A stretch of 64,000 bases of DNA from Verrucomicrobiota bacterium (GTDB taxonomy: Bacteria > Verrucomicrobiota > Verrucomicrobiia > Limisphaerales > UBA9464). Under the pieces are notes generated by a model. The model searched no databases. It was not told where the DNA came from and saw nothing but the letters and a program-made list of their open reading frames with translations. Shown piece after piece: positions 17,637 to 28,936 of this stretch (positions within the stretch are counted from its first letter, which is position 1; each line of letters begins with the position of its first letter). The stretch is taken from NCBI GenBank assembly GCA_017309115.1, contig JAFLEF010000005.1, positions 161,100 through 225,099 of the forward strand. The letters run 5' to 3'. The translations under genes and the position numbers were made by a program.

Positions 17637-18035
17637 ATGAAGATCACCAAGCAAGCCCGCCGCGACGGACGGGAACTGTTCAATGCCTGCCGGGTCAACG
17701 GGGTTTTGGACGAAGGCCGGGTCCGAGAGGTCGTTACCCGGGTCATCGCCGCCAAGTCTCGCAGCTACCTCGCGGTGCTGGAACACTTCAAACGGTTGGT
17801 CAAACTGGATCTGGATCGCCGTGCCGCCCGCGTTGAGAACGCCGTGGATACCTCCCCGGCTCAAATGGACGCCATCAAGGCCAATCTCGAACGGAAGTAC
17901 GGCCCTGGCCTCAATCTCTCTTTTTGGGTCAATCCCGCACTGATCGGCGGGCTCAAGATCAAGGTCGGCAGCGACATCTATGATGGCTCCGTCGCTGGCC
18001 GTCTTGCTGCCCTCACCAACAGCTCTAATTACTGA
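17637..18035 (+). CDS. atpH: F0F1 ATP synthase subunit delta, short form
   Basis: A 132-residue delta (OSCP-like) subunit linking the stator to the top of F1. Recognition rests on the C-terminal signature NPALIGGLKIKVGSDIYDGSVAGRLAAL (ends near residue 127), which matches the family closely, plus its place between atpF and atpA. Typical bacterial delta is about 175-180 residues with an N-terminal six-helix bundle of about 105 residues. Here only about 65 residues precede the central region, so the bundle that binds the N-termini of alpha is strongly reduced. No upstream in-frame extension with delta-like sequence is visible and the ATG at 17637 follows atpF by 23 bp. Confidence 0.85.
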   Translation: MKITKQARRDGRELFNACRVNGVLDEGRVREVVTRVIAAKSRSYLAVLEHFKRLVKLDLDRRAARVENAVDTSPAQMDAIKANLERKYGPGLNLSFWVNPALIGGLKIKVGSDIYDGSVAGRLAALTNSSNY

Positions 18036-18080
18036 CCTCGCCGTAACCTTCTCCCTCACTTTCAATCCATTTCAGTTCCG

Positions 18081-19607
18081 ATGAGTAACATTCTCCAGGA
18101 AATCGAAGCGCAGATCGCCGGCGTCAAAACCTCGGTGCAGCGCCAGAACGTGGGCTATGTCCGCGAAATCTCCGACGGCGTGGCCAAGGTCGAAGGCCTG
18201 ACGGACGCCATGGCCAATGAGATGCTCGACTTCGGTGACGGCGTCATCGGTCTGGCGCTCAACCTCGAAGAAACCGAGGTCGGCGCCATCATCTTGGGCG
18301 AGTACCTGAGCATCAAGGAAGGCACCGAAGTCCGGACGACCGGCAAGTTGCTTTCCGTCCCGGTCGGTCGGGAGCTCCTCGGCCGAGTGGTGGATACCCT
18401 CGGCCGCCCAGTGGACGGCAAGGGCGATATCCCTACCACCCAGTTCTATCCGGTGGAAAAGATCGCCCCCGGCATCGTCAAACGTCAGTCGGTCAATCAG
18501 CCGCTCCAAACCGGCATCATGGCCATCGACGCCATGATCCCGATCGGCCGCGGTCAGCGCGAGCTGATCATCGGTGACCGTTCGACCGGTAAGACCACGA
18601 TCGGCGTGGATACGATGATCAATCAGGCCCGCATCAATAAGCAGAATGCGGGCGTGGCGGGTTTCCGACCGGTCTACAACATCTACGTCGCCGTCGGTCA
18701 GAAGCAGTCGAATGTCGCCCGCGTCATCGCCGAACTCGAGAAGGCTGGCGCGTTGGACTACACGATCGTCGTGGTCGCTGCCGCCGACTCCCCGGCCGCC
18801 GCCCAGTACCTCGCTCCGTTCTCCGGTGCGGCAATGGGTGAGTGGTTCATGGATAACGGCATGGACGCCCTGATCATCTATGACGATCTCTCCAAGCAAG
18901 CGGTGGCCTACCGTCAGGTTTCCCTGGTCTTGAAGCGTCCTTCCGGCCGTGAGGCGTATCCTGGTGACGTGTTCTATCTGCACAGCCGCCTCTTGGAACG
19001 CGCCGCGCGCGTCAACGAAATGGCGGGTAATGGTTCGCTGACGGCGTTGCCGATCATCGAAACCCAGGCGGGCGACGTTTCGGCATACATTCCGACCAAC
19101 GTGATTTCGATCACTGACGGTCAGATCTATCTGGAAACCGATTTGTTCTACCAGGGTGTCCGTCCGGCCATCTCCGTCGGTCTGTCGGTCTCCCGCGTCG
19201 GTTCGGCCGCGCAGATCAAGGCCATGAAACAGGTCGCCGGCCGCATCAAGCTCGATCTCGCCCAGTTCCGCGAGCTGGCCGCCTTTGCGCAGTTCGGCTC
19301 TGATCTCGATGCCAAGACCCAGGCGACCCTGGAGCGCGGCAAGCGCATCGTGGAACTGTTCAAGCAGAACCAATACAACCCGCTGCCGGTGGAACAGCAG
19401 GCGTCGGTGTTGTGGGCGATGCAGAACAACCTGCTGGACGACGTTCCGGTAGAGAAGATCAAGGACTTCCAGACCAAGCTGATGGACTTCCTGTCCAGCC
19501 GCAAAGCCGCGGTGCTCGACAAGGTTCGCAAGGAAAAGGCGTTCAACGACGCCTTGGCCGGCGAACTCAAGGCGGCGATCAACGAGTTCAAGCAGAGCTA
19601 TCGCTAA
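18081..19607 (+). CDS. atpA: F0F1 ATP synthase subunit alpha
   Basis: A 508-residue non-catalytic nucleotide-binding subunit of F1. The P-loop GDRSTGKTT lies near residue 165, followed by [13 protein letters not shown], the [11 protein letters not shown] segment, and the ATP synthase alpha/beta signature with [17 protein letters not shown] near residue 370, including the arginine finger context. Length matches the family (about 500-515). The N-terminus ([11 protein letters not shown]) would contact delta. It lies 45 bp after atpH and 33 bp before atpG. Confidence 0.97.
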   Translation: MSNILQEIEAQIAGVKTSVQRQNVGYVREISDGVAKVEGLTDAMANEMLDFGDGVIGLALNLEETEVGAIILGEYLSIKEGTEVRTTGKLLSVPVGRELLGRVVDTLGRPVDGKGDIPTTQFYPVEKIAPGIVKRQSVNQPLQTGIMAIDAMIPIGRGQRELIIGDRSTGKTTIGVDTMINQARINKQNAGVAGFRPVYNIYVAVGQKQSNVARVIAELEKAGALDYTIVVVAAADSPAAAQYLAPFSGAAMGEWFMDNGMDALIIYDDLSKQAVAYRQVSLVLKRPSGREAYPGDVFYLHSRLLERAARVNEMAGNGSLTALPIIETQAGDVSAYIPTNVISITDGQIYLETDLFYQGVRPAISVGLSVSRVGSAAQIKAMKQVAGRIKLDLAQFRELAAFAQFGSDLDAKTQATLERGKRIVELFKQNQYNPLPVEQQASVLWAMQNNLLDDVPVEKIKDFQTKLMDFLSSRKAAVLDKVRKEKAFNDALAGELKAAINEFKQSYR

Positions 19608-19640
19608 GCGGGTTTTCCGCAGCGGAACGACTGAACCATT

Positions 19641-22027
<2,387 letters not shown>

Positions 22028-22081
22028 GGCTGTTCGCCTTGCGTCCTTTCTGGCTGCACCAGAACTTGTTCTGAAAATCTC

Positions 22082-22489
22082 ATGGCCACGCTAAAGCTCG
22101 AAATCGTCACTCCCGAAGCGAAGATCTATTCGGAAGACGTGGACATGGTCACGTTGCCCGGGGTCGAGGGTGAGATGGGCATTTATCCCATGCACATCCC
22201 GCTCATGACCGAAATCGCCTCCGGTGAGGTCTGCGCCCGCAAGGCGGGTCAGGACCATTATCTGGCGGTGGGCTCCGGTTTCGTGGAAATCACCGGGGAA
22301 CGCGTGGCCATTCTGACCGACATGGCCATCAAGGCCGACGACATCGATGAGGCCAAGGCCGAGGAAGCGCGCAAGCGTGCCGAAGCTCGCCTTGCCGAGA
22401 AGTTGGGCGACGACGAGCACGCCACGGTTCAAGCCGCGTTGCTGCACTCGATGGCCCAGCTCAAGGTCAAGCGCCGCAATCGCGTTTAG
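22082..22489 (+). CDS. atpC: F0F1 ATP synthase subunit epsilon
   Basis: A 135-residue subunit with the N-terminal beta-sandwich (KLEIVTPEAKIYSEDVDMVT, then LPGVEGEMGIYPMHIPLMT) and a C-terminal helical part (AKAEEARKRAEARLAEKLGD) that can act as an inhibitory element in this family. GEMGIYPMHIPL is the usual GELGVLPGHAPL-type motif. It is the last gene of the atp operon and is followed 22 bp later by a strong intrinsic terminator. Confidence 0.95.
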   Translation: MATLKLEIVTPEAKIYSEDVDMVTLPGVEGEMGIYPMHIPLMTEIASGEVCARKAGQDHYLAVGSGFVEITGERVAILTDMAIKADDIDEAKAEEARKRAEARLAEKLGDDEHATVQAALLHSMAQLKVKRRNRV

Positions 22490-22511
22490 CCGACCCATCC
22501 ATCGCCTTCGC

Positions 22512-22541
22512 CGCCCCGGAATCCCCGGGGCGTTTTCTTTT
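22512..22541 (+). terminator. Rho-independent terminator of the atp operon
   Basis: The hairpin has arms CGCCCCGG (22512-22519) and CCGGGGCG (22525-22532), an 8-bp perfect GC-rich stem with a 5-nt loop, directly followed by TTTTCTTTT (22533-22541). It lies 22 bp after the atpC stop and before clpS. Confidence 0.9.
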
Positions 22542-22599
22542 GGGGCCGAAGTCCGGGCCTCCGCTTGTCTCAATCGCACCGCCCGCTAAGATTCGCTTC

Positions 22600-22908
22600 A
22601 TGCCGGCGCCCCTGGATTTGCCGCTGCCAACGACTGAAGAAACTCCGGAGCAAGATTCCCGGGGTCTGAAGGAACCCGGCTTCCTGGTGATCTGCTGGAA
22701 TGATCCGATCAACCTCATGGGCTACGTCACGCACGTGTTCCAGACGGTGTTTGGTTGGGATCGCAAGAAAGCGGAGAAACACATGCTCGAGGTTCACGAA
22801 CTCGGCCGCAGCGTGCTGACCCGCGAGAGTTTCGAGAAAGCTGAGTTCTACGTTCATCAGCTGCAAAAGCACTCCTTGCAAGCGACCCTCGAACGGGCCG
22901 ATACCTAG
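22600..22908 (+). CDS. clpS: ClpS, N-degron adaptor of the Clp protease
   Basis: A 102-residue adaptor that delivers proteins with bulky N-terminal residues to ClpAP/ClpCP. The start at the ATG at 22600 gives numbering that coincides with E. coli ClpS: Asn34, Asp35, Met40, Met62 and His66, which line the N-degron pocket there, are all present (WNDPINLM; HMLEVHELGR). Position 36 is Pro rather than Asp. The WNDPINLMGYVTHVFQ and HSLQATLERAD segments look more like the actinobacterial form than the proteobacterial one. It is followed by a DUF2017-like gene and aat, making an N-degron cluster. It starts about 60 bp after the atp terminator. Confidence 0.93.
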   Translation: MPAPLDLPLPTTEETPEQDSRGLKEPGFLVICWNDPINLMGYVTHVFQTVFGWDRKKAEKHMLEVHELGRSVLTRESFEKAEFYVHQLQKHSLQATLERADT

Positions 22909-22926
22909 GTCGCAACCCGCACCCCG

Positions 22927-23412
22927 GTGAAGCTTCTCTCCCATGCCGATGGCAAGTACGTGATCCGCCTCGATTCGCGGGAACATGACGCCCTGTTGGC
23001 GGCTATCGGACTCAGGTCGCATCTGCCCCGCGCGCGTCGGTCCCTCACGGCCGACACCGCCGTTGAACCCGGACTGCGGGCTGCCCAAGGCGATCTGGAC
23101 AACGCCCTCAGCGAGCATCGTCAGGAGCTCACCACCTCCATTGAGAAACTGCTCGGCAACCCGGAAAAGGTTGCCACTCAGGGCAAGGGCAAGGTGCTCA
23201 CGCTCACTTCCGACGAAATCAATCTGGTTCTCCAGGGTCTGAATGATGTCCGGGTGGCCGCGTGGGAACGCTTGGGCTGCCCCGACTTCGACCAGGGCCA
23301 GCGCCCCGAGGTTAATCAGGAGAACTTCCTGTGCCTGTGGACGATTCAGGCCACCGACTTGTTCCAATCCTTCCTCCTCGCGGTACTGACCGGCGAGACT
23401 GACGACGTGTGA
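22927..23412 (+). CDS. DUF2017-like protein in the clpS-aat cluster
   Basis: A 161-residue soluble protein starting at GTG 22927, 18 bp after clpS; its stop overlaps the start of aat by 4 bp (GTGA). It has no signal peptide or membrane helix and looks alpha-helical. The C-terminal half (LTSDEINLVLQGLNDVRVAA and WERLG, then CLWTIQATDLFQSFLLAVL) resembles DUF2017, a family encoded next to clpS in Actinobacteria. The family call is from memory of that pattern and moderately certain. Position between clpS and aat, with translational coupling to aat, suggests a role in N-degron recognition, in adaptor control or in Clp delivery. No catalytic motif is seen. Confidence 0.68.
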   Translation: MKLLSHADGKYVIRLDSREHDALLAAIGLRSHLPRARRSLTADTAVEPGLRAAQGDLDNALSEHRQELTTSIEKLLGNPEKVATQGKGKVLTLTSDEINLVLQGLNDVRVAAWERLGCPDFDQGQRPEVNQENFLCLWTIQATDLFQSFLLAVLTGETDDV

Positions 23413-24089
23413 GCGGGGCCATGGTGTGGATGTTGGACGAGCGTCTGTGGTTCCCGGATCCCCGGAAATCACGTCGGGACGGACTTGTGGCAGTCGGTGG
23501 GGACTTGAGTATTCCCCGTCTCCTCTTGGGATATCGGAGTGGGGTTTTTCCATGGACCACCGGGCCGGTCACGTGGTGGTCGCCCGATCCTCGCGCCATC
23601 TTCGATTTGGGCCGGATCCATGTTCCGCGGAGTCTGGAACGGACGCTGCGGAAGGGCGGATTTCAGGTGACGTGGGATCAGGATTTTCGGGCGGTGATTG
23701 AAGCGTGTGCCACGGCGCCGCGCGGGGACAGTCCCACCTGGATCACCCCCGAGTTTGTGGAGGCCTATCTGGAACTGCACCGGGCCGGACAGGCGCACAG
23801 CATTGAAGTTTGGCACGGGGAGGAATTGGCCGGAGGACTCTACGGGGTGGCGATAGGTGGATTCTTTGCCGGCGAATCGATGTTTCATCGCCGCAGCGAC
23901 GCTTCGAAGGTGGCCGTGGTGGAGATGGGCCGGCGGCTGCAAGCCGATGGGTTCGTGTTGTTCGACACCCAAATGGTGACGCCGGTGACGCGGCTCCTGG
24001 GAGCCCGGGAAATCCCGCGCGTCGACTACCTGCGTAAATTGGAAGCCGCGGTGAGTCGTCCTGAGGCCTGGGGTACGTCTTTGGTTTGA
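23409..24089 (+). CDS. aat: Leucyl/phenylalanyl-tRNA--protein transferase
   Basis: A 226-residue transferase that adds Leu or Phe from aminoacyl-tRNA to proteins with N-terminal Arg or Lys, creating ClpS-recognised degrons. Family motifs are clear: WFPDPRKSRRDGLVAVGGDL at the start, YRSGVFPW, WWSPDPRAIF, then GGLYGVAIGGFFAGESMF and DTQMVTPVTRLLGAREIPR. Length is normal. The frame begins at GTG 23409, overlapping the previous stop by 4 bp; an ATG at 23421 is an alternative. It is the last gene of the clpS cluster, with a 233-bp gap before the pilin operon. Confidence 0.94.
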   Translation: MSGAMVWMLDERLWFPDPRKSRRDGLVAVGGDLSIPRLLLGYRSGVFPWTTGPVTWWSPDPRAIFDLGRIHVPRSLERTLRKGGFQVTWDQDFRAVIEACATAPRGDSPTWITPEFVEAYLELHRAGQAHSIEVWHGEELAGGLYGVAIGGFFAGESMFHRRSDASKVAVVEMGRRLQADGFVLFDTQMVTPVTRLLGAREIPRVDYLRKLEAAVSRPEAWGTSLV

Positions 24090-24256
24090 ACGGATTTCGG
24101 TGGGCTGGACGCCGGAGGATTGGTGTCTCTGGCGGGGCTTCTGGAGGAGTTGGAACTGAGGCCTGCTGACTGCGGGTCGGGAGAATCAAGCCGTTCCCTC
24201 TCGTCAAATCTGGCGATTGGCAAAGACGGTCGGAAAATGGGACATCATGGGAGTCA

Positions 24257-24289
24257 GATCAATCGCTCTGCAACCTGAGTCGATTGATC
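24257..24289. promoter_or_regulatory. Perfect 9-bp inverted repeat upstream of the pilin-like operon
   Basis: GATCAATCG (24257-24265) and CGATTGATC (24281-24289) are exact reverse complements separated by 15 bp. They end 33 bp before the first gene of the secretion operon and directly precede TATAAC (24293-24298), a plausible -10 box, which would give a leader of about 18 nt. The centre-to-centre spacing of 24 bp is compatible with a dimeric regulator. Function is inference. Confidence 0.45.
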
Positions 24290-24322
24290 CAATATAACCT
24301 GATACTCATTCAAGATTAATCT

Positions 24323-24946
24323 ATGAAATACCATCTCTCCCGTCCGGCTCGTGCCGGGTTCACCCTCGTTGAAATGATCGGCGTTCTCGCCATCATTGCC
24401 GTTCTTGCTTCCATGCTCCTGCCGCGGGTCTTCGCCGCCATCAATGATGCCCGGGTCAACAGCGCGGCCATTGCTGTCAATGCTGCCAAATCCGCCGCGA
24501 TGACCTACTTCGGAAAATTTGGCCGCTTTGGTGATGTCACCGGGGCTGTGATCTCGGATTTGTCCAACACCAATGCGAGTTCCTGGGACCGCGAGGTGTT
24601 GCTCCGGGGCGGATACCTGGAGCGTCAGTTCACCACCCGGATCTCAGACAATGCCTACATCACACTCACCAACTGCGTGACCGGAAGTACCGATCCTACC
24701 GGTGCCAACGACGCCTACGACCTCGACGGATTGGGCAGCCCTAGTAACGACGCGTCGGCTGGCCGGGTCGTGGTTCAAGCTTTCCTCGAAAACGTGGCCC
24801 TGGACGATGCTCGGGAGTTGAACCGAAAAATTGATGTGGAAGAGAACCTGGCTGCCAGCGCCGATACCAGCAACCAGGGTCGGGTGAAGTTCAATATGAA
24901 CGGATCCCAAACCGGCACGGTGAAGATCTACCTCGCCCATCGCTGA
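24323..24946 (+). CDS. Type II/IV pseudopilin, GspG-like major subunit candidate
   Basis: A 207-residue prepilin. A positively charged leader of 12 residues (KYHLSRPARAG) ends at the peptidase site G/FTLVEMIGVL, with the conserved Glu at +5 and a 20-residue hydrophobic helix that serves as both membrane anchor and filament core. The remaining residues form a globular domain. It is the first gene of a nine-gene secretion/pilus operon and separated by 41 bp from the ATPase gene, so it probably encodes the most abundant subunit. It lacks the calcium-loop C-terminus of classic GspG, so the G label is by position only. Confidence 0.85.
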   Translation: MKYHLSRPARAGFTLVEMIGVLAIIAVLASMLLPRVFAAINDARVNSAAIAVNAAKSAAMTYFGKFGRFGDVTGAVISDLSNTNASSWDREVLLRGGYLERQFTTRISDNAYITLTNCVTGSTDPTGANDAYDLDGLGSPSNDASAGRVVVQAFLENVALDDARELNRKIDVEENLAASADTSNQGRVKFNMNGSQTGTVKIYLAHR

Positions 24947-24987
24947 GGAAGGCACTGCTCACGATTCAGCCCCCTCACGGAGGAGCT

Positions 24988-26688
24988 ATGTCGATGTTGC
25001 TTCATCGGGAGTCCTTGGTCGCCCGTTTGCTTCGGGAAGGCTTGGTGAATCCCAGTCAGGTTCATCTGGCGGAGACTGAACAGCGTCGCCGGGGTGGAAC
25101 GGTGGCTCGGATGCTCTGTGACTTGGGTTTCATCGGTGCTGAAGAATACGCCCGGAGTGTCGCGGTGGAAGCTGGCATCGCAGTGGCGGACTCCTCCCAA
25201 CTGCGCGCTGATCCCGACTTGATCGAACGGATCACGCTTGATCAGGCCCGCCGACTCCGGGTGGTGCCTCTGACACAGCAGAGCGGCTCGGTAACGGTCG
25301 CGATGGCTGATCCCACCGACGTCCTCGCAACGGATCAGATTCGGCAGATTGTGGGGGAGGATCTCGAAGTGCTCGCGGCCTCCGAGCGTGAGATCCTCAA
25401 CGCCCTCGATGCCTGTGAGCGACGGACTGCGGAACGACCGGCAGCGCTGACGCGGTGGTTGGAGGAGGCTCCTCGGGAGCGCAGCGGGGAACTGGATCCG
25501 GTGAAGCCAGATCAGAAGACGGATGACGCACCCGTGATTCAATTGGTGGAAGAAATCCTCGATCGGGCGGTGGAAGCAGGAGCGAGCGACGTTCACTTCG
25601 AACCCGCCGAAACTTGTTTGCGAGTCCGCTTCCGGTTGGACGGATTGCTGTTCCCCGATGTCCTGCTGCCCCGACCATTACAGACTGCGGTCTCCGCGCG
25701 TCTGAAGATCCTCAGCGACCTGGATGTGGCCGAGTCCCGACGACCACAGGATGGACGCGCCAGCATCTCCACCCGTCGTCGCCGAACCAACCTGCGCATT
25801 TCGACGCTTCCCACCCAGCACGGCGAGAGCGTGGTGGTTCGGCTTCTTCCGGCTGATTCGGTTCTCCCGACCGTGTCGGCGCTGGAACTTCCGGAGGATC
25901 TCGAAAGCCAGCTCAGGAGATCGTTTCGTCAGCCGCATGGCGCGGTCATCGTCACCGGTCCAACGGGCAGTGGAAAGTCGACGACCCTCTATGCGGTCCT
26001 CAATGAGTTAAACCAGCCGGACACCGCCGTCTTCACCTTGGAGGATCCGGTGGAGATGCCGATGGACGGAGTGCGCCAGACCCAGATCTTGGAGGAAGCG
26101 GGGCTTACCTACTCGACGGCACTACGGGCACTCCTGCGTCAGGATCCGGATGTGATCCTCGTGGGTGAAACCCGCGATACCGAAACGGCGCAGTTGATGG
26201 TGCGGGCGGCGCTGACCGGTCACGTGATTCTGACCACGTTGCACACGAATGACGCGGCGGGTGCTGTGCCTCGACTGGTTGATATGGGAGTGGAGCCGGG
26301 ACTCCTTCCCGGAAGTCTCAATGCGATCCTTGCCCAGCGACTAGTCCGGCGACTTTGCTCCGCTTGTCGCGAGCCGGTGGCCGATGCGCCGAGCCTGTGG
26401 TCGACAGTGGAAGGCCTTCGCATCTCACCTTTGGAGCCACGGGCCTGGCAGGCCAGAGGCTGTTCCCAGTGTCGGCATTCCGGATATCGAGGTCGCATGG
26501 GAGTCTTTGAGTTGCTGCTGCCCGACGAACGGTTCCACGATTTGATTGTGGGCCGGGCGAGTCGAGCCGAGTTGGTTCGACGGGCGCGTGAGTTGGGCAT
26601 GCGATCGCTTTTTGAGAACGGTGTTCCTCGAGTTTGGGCGGGAGACACGACATGGGAGGAGTTGCAACAGGCAACCCGGGAGGAATGA
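24988..26688 (+). CDS. GspE/PilB-type assembly ATPase
   Basis: A 566-residue cytoplasmic hexameric motor that drives pilus or pseudopilus assembly. A good Shine-Dalgarno (GGAGG) precedes the ATG at 24988. Residues 1-150 form the N1E/MshEN-like domain (LVARLLREGLVNPSQVHLAE). The ATPase core has Walker A GPTGSGKSTTLYAVL near residue 325, the Asp box TLEDPVEMPM, Walker B LRQDPDVILVGETRD, and the His box TGHVILTTLHTNDA. A tetracysteine zinc motif is present: CSAC near residue 455 and CSQCRHSGYRGR near 497. This zinc motif and the GRMGVFELL ending fit GspE/PilB rather than PilT. gspF starts 3 bp after it. Confidence 0.95.
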   Translation: MSMLLHRESLVARLLREGLVNPSQVHLAETEQRRRGGTVARMLCDLGFIGAEEYARSVAVEAGIAVADSSQLRADPDLIERITLDQARRLRVVPLTQQSGSVTVAMADPTDVLATDQIRQIVGEDLEVLAASEREILNALDACERRTAERPAALTRWLEEAPRERSGELDPVKPDQKTDDAPVIQLVEEILDRAVEAGASDVHFEPAETCLRVRFRLDGLLFPDVLLPRPLQTAVSARLKILSDLDVAESRRPQDGRASISTRRRRTNLRISTLPTQHGESVVVRLLPADSVLPTVSALELPEDLESQLRRSFRQPHGAVIVTGPTGSGKSTTLYAVLNELNQPDTAVFTLEDPVEMPMDGVRQTQILEEAGLTYSTALRALLRQDPDVILVGETRDTETAQLMVRAALTGHVILTTLHTNDAAGAVPRLVDMGVEPGLLPGSLNAILAQRLVRRLCSACREPVADAPSLWSTVEGLRISPLEPRAWQARGCSQCRHSGYRGRMGVFELLLPDERFHDLIVGRASRAELVRRARELGMRSLFENGVPRVWAGDTTWEELQQATREE

Positions 26689-26691
26689 GGT

Positions 26692-27894
26692 ATGCCCCAG
26701 TTTGATTATCGCGGTGTGGATCGTGAGGGTCGGGTTCAAGCGGGCTCGTGGGTTGCTGCTGACGAACTCGAACTGGAGACGTATCTGCGGGCGAGAGGAC
26801 TTTGGTTGTTGGAATCCCGCGCGCAGAAAGCTCGGACAACCGCAGTGCGGTTTGGTCGGGTTCCCCGCGTTGAGCTGATTCAGTTCTGCACCTTGCTGTG
26901 TTTTCAGACACGCGTGGGAATTCCCCTCGTTCAAGCTTTGGACTCGTTGGCTCAGGAGGGTGTTTCGCCGGCCTTTGCGCGTGTCGTTCGGGTGCTCCGC
27001 AGCCGGGTCGAATCTGGTGTGAGTTTGTCCGCCGCGATGGAAGAGATGACCCGCACGTTTCCGCGCGACTTGGTTCATCTGGTTCGTTCCGGGGAGCAGG
27101 GTGGTTCCCTTCCGGAGGCGTTCACTCAGGCGAAGGAGCATCTGGAGTGGCAGGAACGCGTCGCGGCCGAAGTCCGGCAGGCAACACTCTATCCGATGCT
27201 GGTGCTTACGGCGACGGTGGGGTTTGTTCTCGTGCTATTTACCTGGGTGGTGCCGAAGTTTGTCGCGCTCTTAACGGCGGCCAAAGTCCCTTTGCCGGGG
27301 CCCACTCGATTGGTGTTCGCCCTCAGTTCCTGGGCGCAGTCGTCGGGTTGGGTGGTCGTGTTGGCGGTCGTGGGCGCCGTGGTTGTGTTACGATGGTTGC
27401 GGAATCGCTCGCCGGCGGTTGCCTTGGGATTGGATCAAGCGCGAATGGCGCTGCCAGTGTTTGGTGGCTTTGTACGTCTCGTCGTATTGACACGATTCGC
27501 CCATAATCTGGCGCTGCTTTATCGAAACGGGGTCGCTTTGCCTCAGGCCTTGGATTTGGTGGGAGGCGTGGTGGGAAGTCCTCGGGTGACGAACGCCATC
27601 CGAGAGGTGCGCTCCCGAGTATTGGCCGGCACCAGTCTTAGTGAAGCGATGCAGCGCCAGCGGGTTTTTCCAAGTCTCCTGATTCGTATGGTGAGTGTGG
27701 GGGAGCGAACCGGTCAATTGGATCAGGCTCTCGAACAGGTCGCGGGACATTATCAGGAGCTCCTTCCCCGACAGCTGAAACGCGTTCTCGGGTTGTTAGA
27801 GCCTTCCCTAATTCTGGGATTGGTGCTCGTGGTTGGAACTGTCGCTCTCGCCGTAATTCTTCCAGTCCTTTCGCTCATGCAGGGACTTCGCTGA
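26692..27894 (+). CDS. GspF/PilC-type inner-membrane platform protein
   Basis: A 400-residue polytopic platform protein of the pilus/T2SS machinery, interacting with the assembly ATPase. The N-terminus (PQFDYRGVDREGRVQAGSWV) is canonical. Two cytoplasmic GspF domains (about residues 65-190 and 265-390) each contain the family helix bundle, with the motifs FCTLLCFQTRVGIPLVQALD and FAHNLALLYRNGVALPQALD. Hydrophobic segments lie at about 170-190, 215-240 and 370-395. It starts 3 bp after the ATPase stop and ends 1 bp before the next pseudopilin. Confidence 0.94.
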   Translation: MPQFDYRGVDREGRVQAGSWVAADELELETYLRARGLWLLESRAQKARTTAVRFGRVPRVELIQFCTLLCFQTRVGIPLVQALDSLAQEGVSPAFARVVRVLRSRVESGVSLSAAMEEMTRTFPRDLVHLVRSGEQGGSLPEAFTQAKEHLEWQERVAAEVRQATLYPMLVLTATVGFVLVLFTWVVPKFVALLTAAKVPLPGPTRLVFALSSWAQSSGWVVVLAVVGAVVVLRWLRNRSPAVALGLDQARMALPVFGGFVRLVVLTRFAHNLALLYRNGVALPQALDLVGGVVGSPRVTNAIREVRSRVLAGTSLSEAMQRQRVFPSLLIRMVSVGERTGQLDQALEQVAGHYQELLPRQLKRVLGLLEPSLILGLVLVVGTVALAVILPVLSLMQGLR

Positions 27895-27895
27895 G

Positions 27896-28936
27896 ATGAA
27901 CATTCCCGAAACCAACCACACGTCGGGTCGCCGCGGCTTCACCTTGGTGGAATTGATCGGAGTGCTGGCCGTGATTAGCCTGCTCGCGTGGTGGGCCAGT
28001 GAAGGACTGTTCAGTCGTTTGCGGGAAACTCTGCGACAGGATGAGGCGGTGCGACTCCGCGAAGTGGCGGAAGGGTTCCAGCGGGCGGTGATCCGATTCC
28101 AAGGAGTGCCGGGTGAGACCAATTGGGCACCGCTGGTGGCGGAAGCGCTGGCGCGCCCCTTGGAGGGTGTCCTGACTAACCTTTCTGGGTCTCCCCGAAG
28201 GCTGGTCTTCGATCCAGAATTTCGCCTGGGGTCACCGTTCCAGACTCCACCCTTCAGCCAGGGTCCGTCTGGGTCACCGGCACCCCGGCAGGCGCGGGCT
28301 GTGCTCGTGTCCTCTGTGGCGGCTGATTTACCGAATCTCAGTGCGCTCCGTTTTGAGGACTTGTGGAATTGTCCCCCGGATCGATTTCCCGCCCGCTGGC
28401 CATCGCGATGGTCGGGTAAACCGGCGGATTTGCTGATCGAACGGATCTCGCTCGCCGGCTCCTTTCATCGGGTCGTTCTCAACAATCTGTCTTCGACTAT
28501 TGAGGCCCGATTTGCAGTGGGAACCGGAAGTGCGGTCCTCCTTCCGGTTAACGGAATCCATGATTCCCATTATTTGGAAGGTACCGAGTTGGTGTTGTTG
28601 GATTCGACCGGACTTCCCCAGTGGTCCGGAACCGTCACCGACTCCGCAGCGTGGTGTTTCGAATCCGGGGTATGGCGCGAAGGAATGTTCCGAGGCCGAA
28701 ACGCCCCATCGGACACGCTGGCCGAAGCGTTCGACCGGTTTCTTCGACTGCCTTCACCGGGGGCTGTGAGTCCAGCCGACGTGGCGCTGGCGATGCATGA
28801 ATTCCTGGGAGAGTACGGACGTTGGGCGGAACAGGGCTTTGGACGTGTGGCGGGCAATCCTGTTTGGCGCCGCACCCAGGAAGCGGCCGAGCGAATGACC
28901 GACTTCTCCCAACAGTTGCTGGCCCTGACTCCATGA
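27896..28936 (+). CDS. Pseudopilin, large minor-subunit type
   Basis: A 346-residue prepilin with the site RRG/FTLVELIGVLAV at residue 13-14 and Glu at +5, followed by a hydrophobic helix. The roughly 320-residue periplasmic domain is far larger than a major pilin and is not a recognised GspH/I/J/K domain. It is paralogous to the next gene: both contain an RFEDLW/AFQELW motif, a DLLIERISL/DLLLERVDL segment, and a C-terminal helix with a Y.RW motif (EYGRWAEQG / AYERWVTAG). Likely a minor pseudopilin or adhesive tip subunit. It overlaps the next start by 4 bp (ATGA). Confidence 0.82.
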   Translation: MNIPETNHTSGRRGFTLVELIGVLAVISLLAWWASEGLFSRLRETLRQDEAVRLREVAEGFQRAVIRFQGVPGETNWAPLVAEALARPLEGVLTNLSGSPRRLVFDPEFRLGSPFQTPPFSQGPSGSPAPRQARAVLVSSVAADLPNLSALRFEDLWNCPPDRFPARWPSRWSGKPADLLIERISLAGSFHRVVLNNLSSTIEARFAVGTGSAVLLPVNGIHDSHYLEGTELVLLDSTGLPQWSGTVTDSAAWCFESGVWREGMFRGRNAPSDTLAEAFDRFLRLPSPGAVSPADVALAMHEFLGEYGRWAEQGFGRVAGNPVWRRTQEAAERMTDFSQQLLALTP

